A DNA stretch of 11,755 bases from the NCBI GenBank assembly GCA_021775655.1, contig JAJFHK010000396.1, forward strand, positions 1 to 11,755, read 5' to 3'. Under the pieces are notes generated by a model that saw only the letters and a list, made by a program, of their open reading frames with translations, was not told the origin of the DNA and searched no databases. Of the stretch, positions 1 to 9,504 are shown piece by piece (positions within the stretch are counted from its first letter, which is position 1; each line of letters starts with the position of its first letter). Origin of the DNA: Filomicrobium sp. Lineage in GTDB: Bacteria > Pseudomonadota > Alphaproteobacteria > Rhizobiales > Hyphomicrobiaceae. The translations under genes and the position numbers were made by a program.

Positions 1-645
1 TATCTTCACACGTCTTCCGACGATCCCGAAAACCCAGTTCTGCGCGCGGTCGCCACTGACGGACACCGTCTTGCACAAATCGATCTTGCCCTGCCCGACG
101 GCGCCGACGGTATGCCCGGCGTCATCATTCCGCGCAAGACGGTCCACGAAGTTCACCGGCTGCTTGAAGTCTCAGGCGGCTCAGTCACCGTCGGCGTATC
201 GGAAGCAAAAGTGCGTTTTGAAATCGGCACTGTGACACTGACCTCCAAACTGATAGACGGCACTTTCCCTGACTATGCTCGCGTTATCCCAAAGGGAAAC
301 GACAAGGAGCTCAAGGTTTCGAACGCCGAGTTTATGAGCGCAGTCGACCGCGTATCGACGATCGCGTCCGAGCGCGGCCGCGCTGTGAAGCTTGCCGTAG
401 CCACCAACAAGCTGGTGCTCTCGGTCAACAATCCTGAAGGCGGCAGCGCCACTGAGGAACTTGGCGTCGAATACGGTTCCGATGAATTGGAGATCGGCTT
501 CAACGCCCGCTATCTTCTCGACATCGCGGGGCAACTTGAAGGCGAAGAGGCTCGATTCCTTTTGTCCGATCCTGGCTCGCCGGCAATGGTGCGCGACTCC
601 TCTGGCGACGGCGCGCTTTATGTCGTCATGCCAATGCGCGTTTAA
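1..645 (+). CDS. dnaN: DNA polymerase III subunit beta (sliding clamp), 3' part
   Basis: The reading frame is open from base 1 to the TAA at 643-645 and gives 214 residues, about the C-terminal 57% of a roughly 370-residue clamp; the start lies outside the window. Family landmarks are TDGHRLA (visible residues 19-25, domain II), FPDYARVIPKGNDKEL (domain II/III junction) and the C-terminal YVVMPMRV, the ending typical of alphaproteobacterial clamps. DnaN forms the ring that tethers DNA polymerase III to DNA and is a docking site for repair proteins. It is followed after only 15 bases by recF, the classic dnaN-recF order, so the two are probably co-transcribed. No internal stop or frameshift is visible. 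Confidence 0.97.
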   Translation, partial: YLHTSSDDPENPVLRAVATDGHRLAQIDLALPDGADGMPGVIIPRKTVHEVHRLLEVSGGSVTVGVSEAKVRFEIGTVTLTSKLIDGTFPDYARVIPKGNDKELKVSNAEFMSAVDRVSTIASERGRAVKLAVATNKLVLSVNNPEGGSATEELGVEYGSDELEIGFNARYLLDIAGQLEGEEARFLLSDPGSPAMVRDSSGDGALYVVMPMRV

Positions 646-660
646 CCAGCTGGCAGGCCT

Positions 661-1872
661 TTGACAGCGCCCGAACAGGTTGACCAACACGATCCGGCCA
701 CGGCAACTACCGGTGTATCGCGTCTCTGGATCGAACGCCTCTCGCTGACTGCGTTCCGAAATTACGCTTCGGCGGTTATTACGCCCGGCGATAACAGCGT
801 CGTCCTAGTTGGCCCGAATGGCGCCGGTAAAACCAACCTTCTCGAAGCCGTCTCGTTGCTTGTTCCCGGCCAGGGCTTGCGCCGAGCATCTTACGTGGAC
901 GTTGCTAGGATTGGCGGAGACGGCGCCTGGGCAGTAGCTACTCGCGTCAACACGCGCCACGGTCTCGTTGATATCGGCACTGGCCAGCAAGCCCCGCAGC
1001 CAGGCGCACGGATGTCCACCGGCCGCATTGTGCGCATTGACGGAGAACACCAGGGTGGCTCCGGCATTCTGGCCGACTACCTCGAAGCAGTCTGGCTCAC
1101 TCCAGCTATGGACGGGCTTTTTACCGGGCCCGCCGCTGAACGACGCCGTTTCCTTGACCGGCTCGTTTTGTGCTTCGATCCCGGATTTCGAAAACTCGCC
1201 AGCCGCTTTGAGCGCGCGACCCAAGGCCGCAACCGCCTGCTCTCCGATGGTGTCCGTGAGCCGGCCCAATTGCGTGCCGTCGAACTTGTCATGGCCGAAG
1301 CCGGCGCCGCGGTGGCGGCTGCACGCACCACAACAATCTCTAGGCTCACTGCCGTTATCGACGCCCGTAAAGAACGAGCATCAGACTCGCCATTTCCCTG
1401 GAGCGTCGTTCGCATCGAGGGCACGCTCGAAAATGAGCTGACCGAAGGAATCGCCGCCGTCGATGTCGAGGATGCCTATGCGGGCCGCCTTGCTGCAATG
1501 CGCGAACGCGACCGCGCCGCAGGACGCACCCTCGAAGGACCTCACCGCTCCGACCTCATAGTCGAGCACGGCCCAAAGCAGATGCCGGCACGGCTTTCGT
1601 CCACTGGAGAGCAGAAAGCGCTCCTCATCGGCCTCGTCCTTGCCGAAGCCGAATTGATTGCCGAACGCCACGAAGGGGCAGGCCCGCTCCTGCTTCTCGA
1701 CGAGATCACAGCCCACTTGGATGAGCATCGCCGCGCCGCGCTGTTTGAGGAAATTCTGCGCTTGAATGGCCAGGCTTGGATGACTGGAACTGACCGCGAA
1801 GCGTTCTCGGCACTTGCTGAAAAGGCCACCTTTTTCGAGGTCTCAGACGCCAACCTTTGCCCCCTTTCCTGA
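661..1872 (+). CDS. recF: DNA replication/repair protein RecF
   Basis: This 403-residue protein is an SMC-like ATPase. It loads RecA at single-strand gaps as part of RecFOR and acts in the cytoplasm on DNA. It shows RLWIERLSLTAFRNYAS at the N-terminus (RecF usually opens with LxLxxFRNY), Walker A GPNGAGKT at residues 51-58, the ABC-type signature LSSTGEQKALLIG at 312-324, and Walker B LLLLDE at 343-348 followed by the D-loop region HLDEHRR. The start is TTG at 661; no in-frame ATG exists before the Walker A motif, so a TTG start is needed. The upstream GGCAGG is only three bases away, so initiation may be weak or coupled to dnaN. Length is close to other alphaproteobacterial RecF proteins. 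It ends in TGA. Confidence 0.96.
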   Translation: MTAPEQVDQHDPATATTGVSRLWIERLSLTAFRNYASAVITPGDNSVVLVGPNGAGKTNLLEAVSLLVPGQGLRRASYVDVARIGGDGAWAVATRVNTRHGLVDIGTGQQAPQPGARMSTGRIVRIDGEHQGGSGILADYLEAVWLTPAMDGLFTGPAAERRRFLDRLVLCFDPGFRKLASRFERATQGRNRLLSDGVREPAQLRAVELVMAEAGAAVAAARTTTISRLTAVIDARKERASDSPFPWSVVRIEGTLENELTEGIAAVDVEDAYAGRLAAMRERDRAAGRTLEGPHRSDLIVEHGPKQMPARLSSTGEQKALLIGLVLAEAELIAERHEGAGPLLLLDEITAHLDEHRRAALFEEILRLNGQAWMTGTDREAFSALAEKATFFEVSDANLCPLS

Positions 1873-2009
1873 AATTGCCACGGCCTGCCTTCTGGGGGGC
1901 TTCAAAATGCCGCTGCACGATCCGGCTAACTTAATGAAAAAACGAGTGTTTTTCCTGTTGATCCAGAGCGATGATTTTGCCGATTTTTCACACCTTTAAC
2001 GGCCCCTTG

Positions 2010-2018
2010 TGCTAAATT
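2010..2018 (+). promoter_or_regulatory. Possible extended -10 element upstream of gyrB
   Basis: The 185-base gap between recF and gyrB carries TGC-TAAATT (TG at 2010-2011, hexamer 2013-2018), a fair extended -10 box about 40 bases before the gyrB ATG. I see no convincing -35 at 17 bases. A promoter here is expected because the gap is long for an operon, but the assignment is tentative. Confidence 0.3.
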
Positions 2019-2039
2019 CAATGTCACAAATCCGACAAC

Positions 2040-2046
2040 GAAGAGG
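2040..2046 (+). promoter_or_regulatory. Ribosome binding site of gyrB
   Basis: GAAGAGG lies 11 bases before the ATG at 2058. It supports that start, from which the protein begins MSDSPAEN and reaches the conserved gyrase [18 protein letters not shown] segment at residue 21. Confidence 0.5.
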
Positions 2047-2057
2047 TTCTCAGCTCT

Positions 2058-4502
<2,445 letters not shown>

Positions 4503-4568
4503 CGGCGCAGTCATGAGGTCTTGAACTGGCTTAATTGCTCACCCAAAACCAACGACAAGCCTTAAAAA

Positions 4569-5309
4569 ATGAAGCCGTTCCTGATCCTGCAATTGCGCCC
4601 TGAAACGGCGGCTTCCGACAACGAATTCGAAGCCATCCTGGCAAAGTCCGGGCTAACGCCTGCCGGGGCTGTGCGCGTACGGCTCGATTGCGAGCCGATG
4701 CCGCAAGACTTTAGGCTTGCCGACTATTCCGGCGTTATCGTCGGCGGCGGGCCTGGATGCGTCAGCGATGCACAGGATCAAAAATCCGAGACCGAACGCA
4801 AAATCGAGCAGGCGATCCTCGAAATCATGCCTGCCATCACGGCTGAAGACTTCCCCTTCATGGGCTGCTGTTACGGCATCGGCATCCTCGCCCATCACCT
4901 TGGCGCGCGCGTCGGCAAGGAGCGCTACGGTGAAGACGTCGGCGCGGTCGAATGCGCCCTGACAAGCGATGGCAGGAACGATCCGCTGACCGGGTCGCTG
5001 CCGGATAAGTTCATGGCCTTCGTCGGCCACAAAGAGGCGGTGCAGGAAAGTCCCGATGGCTGCGCGACGCTGCTGACGTCAGGGCCGTGCCCGTTCCAGA
5101 TGATCCGCTACAAACAGAACGTCTACGCGACGCAGTTTCATCCCGAAGCCGACAGCCACACATTCGAAGTCCGCATCAACATTTACAAGAACAAGGGCTA
5201 CTTCCCACCCGAAGAAGCCGAAAAGCTCATCGCCATGTGCCACGAGCAAGAGGTCCACGTCCCCGAAGCGATTTTGCGGGGGTTTGTGGAAAGAAATCGG
5301 GGTGGTTGA
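4569..5309 (+). CDS. Class I glutamine amidotransferase family protein
   Basis: This 246-residue protein is a stand-alone class I (triad) glutamine amidotransferase domain of the GuaA-like COG0518 group, as in E. coli YfeJ. The fold's landmarks are present in order: VIVGGGPG near residues 55-62, the nucleophile elbow GCCYG with Cys101, and FHPEAD with His191 and Glu193 completing the Cys-His-Glu triad. Such domains hydrolyse glutamine to glutamate and pass ammonia to a partner; no synthetase partner is fused or adjacent, so the acceptor is unknown. The ATG at 4569 follows an A-rich stretch without a clear Shine-Dalgarno sequence, 66 bases after gyrB. Its last codons run into sequence resembling a decayed gyrB tail, so its 3' end may have been remodelled. 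Family confidence is high and function is open. Confidence 0.9.
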   Translation: MKPFLILQLRPETAASDNEFEAILAKSGLTPAGAVRVRLDCEPMPQDFRLADYSGVIVGGGPGCVSDAQDQKSETERKIEQAILEIMPAITAEDFPFMGCCYGIGILAHHLGARVGKERYGEDVGAVECALTSDGRNDPLTGSLPDKFMAFVGHKEAVQESPDGCATLLTSGPCPFQMIRYKQNVYATQFHPEADSHTFEVRINIYKNKGYFPPEEAEKLIAMCHEQEVHVPEAILRGFVERNRGG

Positions 5310-5411
5310 CGTGGGCTGCGGAATCTTGAAGCCTTGGAGCAATGCACCGCCGAACCCTGCCACGAATTCATCCAGGCGGATGCGTTGGGCGTGGCGAGAT
5401 AGGGTGTCTAG
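5296..5411 (+). pseudogene. Decayed duplicate of the gyrB 3' end
   Basis: Downstream of the amidotransferase gene, 5351-5411 aligns without gaps to 4442-4502, at 49 of 61 bases. It still reads AEPCHEFIQADALGVAR-stop in the gyrB frame, against [20 protein letters not shown]. Weaker similarity (about 19 of 32 bases) continues upstream from the shared ATCTT at 5323-5327, with one base missing between the two blocks, and reaches into the final codons of the amidotransferase gene. The left boundary is therefore soft. Two copies of a housekeeping gene's 3' end flanking a gene are what site-specific integration or a partial duplication leaves; no integrase is present here. Confidence 0.7.
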
Positions 5412-5550
5412 AAGAGGAACGACCCTGCAGCAATGTCTCCGAAAATCTGATCTAGGTCTGATGGCTGGAAAGAATTGACGGAATGCCATATCTGGCAAAC
5501 TAAGTTCCTTGGTTTATAAGAAGAACAACGTCCGATTGGGTAGAGAACTC
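5412..5550 (+). other. Leader region of the reverse transcriptase gene
   Basis: This 139-base stretch without a gene lies between the gyrB remnant and the reverse transcriptase ATG. It contains a good -35-like TTGACG at 5475-5480, with only a weak match (AACTAA, 5498-5503) at -10 spacing, and a small perfect hairpin GCCA-TATC-TGGC inside 5484-5496. Several defence reverse transcriptases are known to use a non-coding RNA encoded beside the gene, and this is the likeliest place for one. I cannot recognise a specific RNA from sequence alone. Confidence 0.3.
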
Positions 5551-7227
5551 ATGGCGCGCAAAGACCAACTAACGGCGCTGATATCCAAAGGGTATTTTCC
5601 GAAAGAGCTTCCGCCAACGTTTTCCACGGAATCTTTTGGAGCTAGCGTCGACAAGATATTGCATGACTGGGAGCGGGCCGGTGTTTTCTCCCGCTCGCCA
5701 TCGAAGAAAAAAAAGAGAAAAAATAGCTACAGCTATAAAGTAGTCCCAGCAGATCCCGAGATAATTTCTATTCCCAAGCGTGGTTACGAACGGCGCAACC
5801 TGCATATCACGCACCCGGTACCGCAGGCACTGCTCGGGCGGGAGCTAGTTGAAGGCTGGAGAGCTGTGCAAAAATGGCTTCTCCGGCAGACGTTTTCAGA
5901 GGACGAGGTTCAAATCTCTCCTAAGCATAATCGCGCAATAAAAGGCATAAACTTCCAAGTTCATTTGGCCAAGAAGGGCTTTATCGAGGGAACGTCTGAT
6001 TGGCTTGTCAAAACAGATATCTCCCGTTTCTATCCATCAATTTATACACATTCCATCCCGTGGGCAGCATATGGGAAGGAGAGGGTCAAAAAGGATTTGG
6101 CGCTGTATGGTGGATCGCTGGCGGATCGCCTGGATTTGTTAGTACGGGCTTGTAATAGGAATCAGACAATTGGCATACCAATTGGACCTGAGACTTCGCG
6201 GATAATTGCTGAAGTGATTTCGTCAAGGATTGACACAGAGTTTCAGAAAGCAAACAACGGGATAGGTCCTGACAGAGTTGATCGCTTGCAGGACGACTGG
6301 TTTATTGGCGCTAAGTCTCTCGAAGAGGCAGAATCACTGCTCGCCAGTATCTCCGCCATTTACCGATTATATGGATTAGAAATTAATGGTTCGAAGACAG
6401 ACATTGCGCATATCCTGTCAACAAAAGAAGCAGCATGGGTCTCAGAGATAAATTCATTCTTGTCGCATAGGTCGGGCCCATTGAGAGGTGTGAGGCTCAG
6501 AGAGCTTTTGAAACTGGCTCTTCGGCTGCAGTCTAATGCCCCAAGTGAGCCAGTCGTAGGCTATGCGCTTTCTACAATTGAGGCTCATCATATTACTACT
6601 GCCGATATCGAGGCAGTAGAATCGTTTTTGCTCAAGGCAGCTGTGGTGTCACCAATATCCATGAACCAAATTTGTCGAATAATCATAAGTTTGTATCGGC
6701 AGAACGGAAAGATCTCGCGACAACGGGTTCGGGATAGATTTGTCGAGTTGGCAGAAAGGAACTTGGAAAACGGAAACATGTACGAGGCGATTTGGCTAAT
6801 CTATACAATCCGAGGGCTCCGCTCAAAGTTCGATTCTAAGCGCATCTCCGAGCTTTCTGAGTTAACGTCATCAAGCGCCTTGGCACTAGTACTGCTGGAC
6901 ATGGAGAGTAAGAGCCTTGTTGTCCGGGCGCTTCCAAAAAATGCATGGGAGGCGAAGATTTCGCGGGAGCGCGTGCAGTCGGATTGGGTTTGGTTGCTTG
7001 CATACGAGGCATGTCGCAGAGGTTGGTTAAGCGACCAAAACATTGTGATGGGCGACCCATTGCTAAACGTGCTCAATAAACATGGTGTAGAATTTTATGA
7101 TCCGAGCAAGAATGTTACGTCATCCAAGGCTTACGTACGGCGGAGGACGAAGATGCGTCGAGCAAACATCCAATTGATGAATAAGCTGTTGTTTGAATGG
7201 CGAAAGGTTCACTACGGTAGTTACTGA
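5551..7227 (+). CDS. Reverse transcriptase of the Unknown-Group/Abi (defence) type
   Basis: This 558-residue RNA-directed DNA polymerase domain protein carries motif A VKTDISRFYPSIY with Asp156, the QTIGIPIGPETS segment (205-216) that binds template/primer, and the catalytic pair in RLQDDWF (Asp248, Asp249). The usual tyrosine of YxDD is replaced by Leu. The region after about residue 300 looks wholly alpha-helical with no known endonuclease, maturase or thumb signature, as in AbiA/AbiK and other DRT proteins. The TDISRFYPSIYTHSIPWA style is that of Unknown-Group RTs; I cannot assign the exact group. Such enzymes protect against phages, often with a partner RNA. A basic KKKKRK run lies at 52-57. 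I chose ATG 5551, preceded by GGGTAGAG, over an in-frame TTG at 5509 that lacks a ribosome site. Codon use is AT-richer than its neighbours (one line, 6361-6420, has 22 G/C in 60), which indicates transfer. Confidence 0.85.
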   Translation: MARKDQLTALISKGYFPKELPPTFSTESFGASVDKILHDWERAGVFSRSPSKKKKRKNSYSYKVVPADPEIISIPKRGYERRNLHITHPVPQALLGRELVEGWRAVQKWLLRQTFSEDEVQISPKHNRAIKGINFQVHLAKKGFIEGTSDWLVKTDISRFYPSIYTHSIPWAAYGKERVKKDLALYGGSLADRLDLLVRACNRNQTIGIPIGPETSRIIAEVISSRIDTEFQKANNGIGPDRVDRLQDDWFIGAKSLEEAESLLASISAIYRLYGLEINGSKTDIAHILSTKEAAWVSEINSFLSHRSGPLRGVRLRELLKLALRLQSNAPSEPVVGYALSTIEAHHITTADIEAVESFLLKAAVVSPISMNQICRIIISLYRQNGKISRQRVRDRFVELAERNLENGNMYEAIWLIYTIRGLRSKFDSKRISELSELTSSSALALVLLDMESKSLVVRALPKNAWEAKISRERVQSDWVWLLAYEACRRGWLSDQNIVMGDPLLNVLNKHGVEFYDPSKNVTSSKAYVRRRTKMRRANIQLMNKLLFEWRKVHYGSY

Positions 7228-7272
7228 TCAGGAGGTCAGCTTAGTACGATCTATATACAATTTTATGGCTCA

Positions 7273-7292
7273 CCGAACGGCTGTCGTTCCGG
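7273..7292 (+). terminator. Possible hairpin after the reverse transcriptase gene
   Basis: CCGAACG (7273-7279) pairs with CGTTCCGG (7285-7292) with one bulged base around a five-base loop. No T-run follows on either strand, so an intrinsic terminator is doubtful. It lies in the 119-base gap between the converging reverse transcriptase and RlpA-like genes, where a terminator is expected. Confidence 0.3.
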
Positions 7293-7346
7293 CTTCGTGC
7301 CCCACCCCTCACCTCGGTCGTACCGCCAAACCACAACCCACCATCC

Positions 7347-8264
7347 CTACCAATCGCCGAAGGCGACTTCACTCTGGTCCTGAAAATAGCGCCGGAAGCC
7401 CGATGCGAATTCTAACGCCCTGTTGGTCTCCTTGGGCGTGTCCGCGGCCTCGGAGTTGTCCCGGCTGACCAGGCGTGGACCCTGCAAAAGTGGGGCAAGC
7501 CGTTTGACCGGTTTCGGGTTGACGCGCAGCATGACCATTTTGCGAGCGAGCGTCGGTGAGATGGCAGGCTGCGGGCGCGGGACTGCCGCAGCTACTTGCA
7601 CTTCTCCAGACGCCTCATCGTTGTCCTTGGAAATGCCGAGGCGATCCTTCGCCACTTCGAGGGCAGCATCGAACGTCTCGAAACTGCCAATGTAGCCGGG
7701 AACCTTCCGATAAACACGCCGGCGCACGTAATTTGCTTCAGCCTTCGTCGGCGCTTGCAGAACCTCGAAGACGAGCGATGTTACGCCCTTTTTGCGGAAG
7801 CCGAGCTTATCTGCAGTCGCGCGCGAAACGTCCAGATTGCGCTTGCCGCTGTACGGGCCCGCGTTGGTGATCCGCAGCACGGTGGCGCGGCCATTCTTGG
7901 GGTAATATGCCAGGATGACAGTGCCGTCCGGCAGTAGCGGGCTTGCGGCGTTATCGGGGCGGTCGGGGCGGAAGACAGCGCCGGAGCTCGTCAACCCGCA
8001 AGGGTTCAACCGGTCCCGGTGGCAGCTGTCATAATAGGACGTAAGAAGGTAGCCGCGCCATCCAACAAGCGACTGCGTCTGCGCCAGCGTCCCGACGCGG
8101 TGACAATACCCGTGAAAGCAATACTGGGAGCCGGGAGACTTGGCGTTCGCCTTGGATACCGCGAATGCGCCGATGCTCACGATCATGGCAGCAGCTAACG
8201 CCGCCAGCAGCATGTGCTGCCGAACCCGGGCTGTGCCATAAAGCATGAGCTTCTTTCGCGACAT
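7347..8264 (-). CDS. RlpA-like double-psi beta-barrel protein, exported
   Basis: This 305-residue protein has a signal peptide: basic start, hydrophobic stretch about 18-37, and a likely cleavage site ANA|KS after residue 41, so it acts in the periplasm. Residues about 70-170 form a double-psi beta-barrel of the RlpA family, seen as GLTSSGAVFRP, LPDGTVILAYYPKNGR, RITNAGPYSGKRNLDVSRA and ADKLGF. RlpA proteins are septal lytic transglycosylases that cleave naked glycan strands. The family's catalytic His, in the usual AAHxTLP, is Ser108 here (NAASPLLP), while the Asp of the D(V/L)S motif is kept (Asp145), so activity is uncertain. Cys49, 54, 81 and 89 could form disulfides. The C-terminal 130 residues are Pro/Lys/Arg-rich without a SPOR domain. 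It stops at TAG. It is divergent from the dehydrogenase gene. The ATG at 8264 has no strong ribosome site; Met7 is an alternative. Confidence 0.82.
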   Translation of the reverse strand: MSRKKLMLYGTARVRQHMLLAALAAAMIVSIGAFAVSKANAKSPGSQYCFHGYCHRVGTLAQTQSLVGWRGYLLTSYYDSCHRDRLNPCGLTSSGAVFRPDRPDNAASPLLPDGTVILAYYPKNGRATVLRITNAGPYSGKRNLDVSRATADKLGFRKKGVTSLVFEVLQAPTKAEANYVRRRVYRKVPGYIGSFETFDAALEVAKDRLGISKDNDEASGEVQVAAAVPRPQPAISPTLARKMVMLRVNPKPVKRLAPLLQGPRLVSRDNSEAADTPKETNRALEFASGFRRYFQDQSEVAFGDW

Positions 8265-8495
8265 GTAATGCGGGCCGATTCGCTAAGATCAACCTCGGAC
8301 TTGAAAGACAACAATGGCGATAGTGTGTAGAGCCTGACTCAACAGTGTAAACACACCCTTAAGGAGCAGAGCGGAGAGGCTTCGCACCACCGATGCGCGC
8401 GCTCGTGCCTCCGAGCTATCCCTTGCGAGAGCCGCATGCGAAACGATAGTTACACCCAAAGCCACACTGCATGCCTTCCAAAAAAAGGAATAGAC
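8265..8495. other. Divergent intergenic region with tentative promoter
   Basis: These 231 bases separate the two divergent genes. For the plus strand, TTGCGA (8423-8428) and GATAGT (8445-8450) with 16 bases between are a plausible promoter for the dehydrogenase gene. For the minus strand I found no convincing pair. I see no conserved gene or RNA here. Confidence 0.3.
8484..8490 (+). promoter_or_regulatory. Ribosome binding site deciding the dehydrogenase start
   Basis: An A-run followed by AAAGGAA ends five bases before ATG 8496. The upstream in-frame ATG at 8436 would add 20 residues with no family resemblance and has no such site, so 8496 is the start. Confidence 0.6.
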
Positions 8496-9290
8496 ATGGA
8501 CTACAAGCTGAAGGGCAAACGCGCCCTCGTCACCGGTTCGTCAAAGGCCGTCGGGATTGGCAGGGCAACAGCCAACCTGCTTGCAGCCGAGGGCGCAGAA
8601 GTCATTCTTCACGGCCGCTCGAAGGAAGCCCTGGAGCCTGCCGTGGCAAGCCTACCAGGGGCATCAATGGTGATCGGCGATCTTTCCAATCAGGCCGGAA
8701 TGGACGATGTCATCAGCCAAGTCGAAGCAATCGGCCCTGTCGACATCCTCGTCAACAACGCCGCGACCTTCGAGCCGAAGGACTACTTCGATATTCCCTA
8801 TGACGAGTGGGTCTATTTCTTTGAAACCAATGTGATGTCCGGCGTCTGGCTGTCCCGTGCGCTCATGCCGGGAATGCTTGAAAGGGATTGGGGGCGCATT
8901 CTTTTCATCGCAAGTGAATCGGCGGTCAACATTCCCGTCGAGATGATTCACTACGGCATGACCAAAACAGCGCAACTGGCGGTTTCACGCGGACTGTCGG
9001 AAAAAACCAAGGGCACCAATGTGACCGTCAACGCCGTCATGCCCGGTCCGACCATGACCGATGGCGTCGACATCTTCCTCGATGATTTCGCCAGCACCGA
9101 AGGCATCGACAAGAAGAAGTTCGTCGATGAAACGTTCTTCCGCGAGGCGCGCCCGTCTTCACTCCTTCAGCGTTTCACGACTCCGGTAGAAGTCGCTCAC
9201 ATGATCGTATATTTGTGCTCCCCGCTGTCGAGCGCCACAAACGGCTCCGCGCTTCGTGTCGACGGAGGCGTCGTAAAATCCGCGTTTTGA
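8496..9290 (+). CDS. Short-chain dehydrogenase/reductase (SDR), NAD(P)-dependent
   Basis: This 264-residue cytoplasmic oxidoreductase is a classical SDR. It shows the dinucleotide-binding TGSSKAVGIGRA (Thr13-Ala24), DLS at 62-64 for the adenine ring, NNAA (87-90), the structural Asn112, catalytic Ser140 in IASES, and Tyr153-x3-Lys157 in YGMTK. PGPTMTDG follows, and the C-terminal LRVDGG is typical of the family. The TG-to-GIG spacing is five residues instead of three, a two-residue insertion in the Rossmann glycine loop. The length of about 260 is normal. The substrate cannot be told from sequence. It is transcribed alone; the next gene on the plus strand is about 600 bases away. Confidence 0.93.
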   Translation: MDYKLKGKRALVTGSSKAVGIGRATANLLAAEGAEVILHGRSKEALEPAVASLPGASMVIGDLSNQAGMDDVISQVEAIGPVDILVNNAATFEPKDYFDIPYDEWVYFFETNVMSGVWLSRALMPGMLERDWGRILFIASESAVNIPVEMIHYGMTKTAQLAVSRGLSEKTKGTNVTVNAVMPGPTMTDGVDIFLDDFASTEGIDKKKFVDETFFREARPSSLLQRFTTPVEVAHMIVYLCSPLSSATNGSALRVDGGVVKSAF

Positions 9291-9334
9291 GCCTGCACTT
9301 CCGGTCGCGCAAAAGAGGTTGGAACATATGACTG

Positions 9335-9362
9335 CGGACGCAAGCATTGCCGCTTGCGTCCG
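9335..9362 (+). terminator. Strong perfect hairpin downstream of the dehydrogenase gene
   Basis: An 11-base-pair perfect inverted repeat (arms 9335-9345 and 9352-9362, core GGACGCAAGC / GCTTGCGTCC) closes a six-base ATTGCC loop, 45 bases after the stop codon. No T-run follows on either strand, so it may be a processing or Rho-assisted terminator, a 3' stabiliser, or something else. The fold itself is certain; its role is inferred. Confidence 0.5.
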
Positions 9363-9435
9363 GCCCGTTCGCGCAGCGACAGCGTCGCCGACGGCCTCCA
9401 CCATCTGCCGTCCCGAGCGCATGTCCCACAAAGCC

Positions 9436-9474
9436 AAAAACAAAAAAGGCCGGGCAGTCGGAATTGCCCAGCCT
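9436..9474 (-). terminator. Intrinsic terminator of the DUF4278-like gene
   Basis: Read on the minus strand, AGGC-T-GGGCA pairs with TGCCC-G-GCCT, with one mismatch and an eight-base loop, and is followed at once by TTTTTTGTTTTT. This is a textbook Rho-independent terminator 31 bases beyond the TAA of the small minus-strand gene. Confidence 0.82.
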
Positions 9475-9504
9475 CATTGTGTGACCTCTGTCGGGTGCGT
9501 CCGC

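Noticed and set aside
1938..1953. AAAAAC/GTTTTT hairpin after recF
   Set aside because: It is a weak A-T stem with four-base loop and no following T-run; likely chance in an AT-rich patch.
5509..5550. Longer reverse transcriptase starting at TTG 5509
   Set aside because: It has no ribosome site; ATG 5551 has GGGTAGAG upstream and gives a natural start.
5551..7227. Group II intron maturase or retron
   Set aside because: There is no maturase X domain, HNH endonuclease or flanking intron RNA domain V, and no retron msr/msd repeat was seen. The motif style fits Unknown-Group/Abi RTs.
8496..9290. Two-residue insertion in the SDR glycine loop as a novelty
   Set aside because: Loop-length variants at this place are common enough in SDR proteins, and all catalytic residues are kept.
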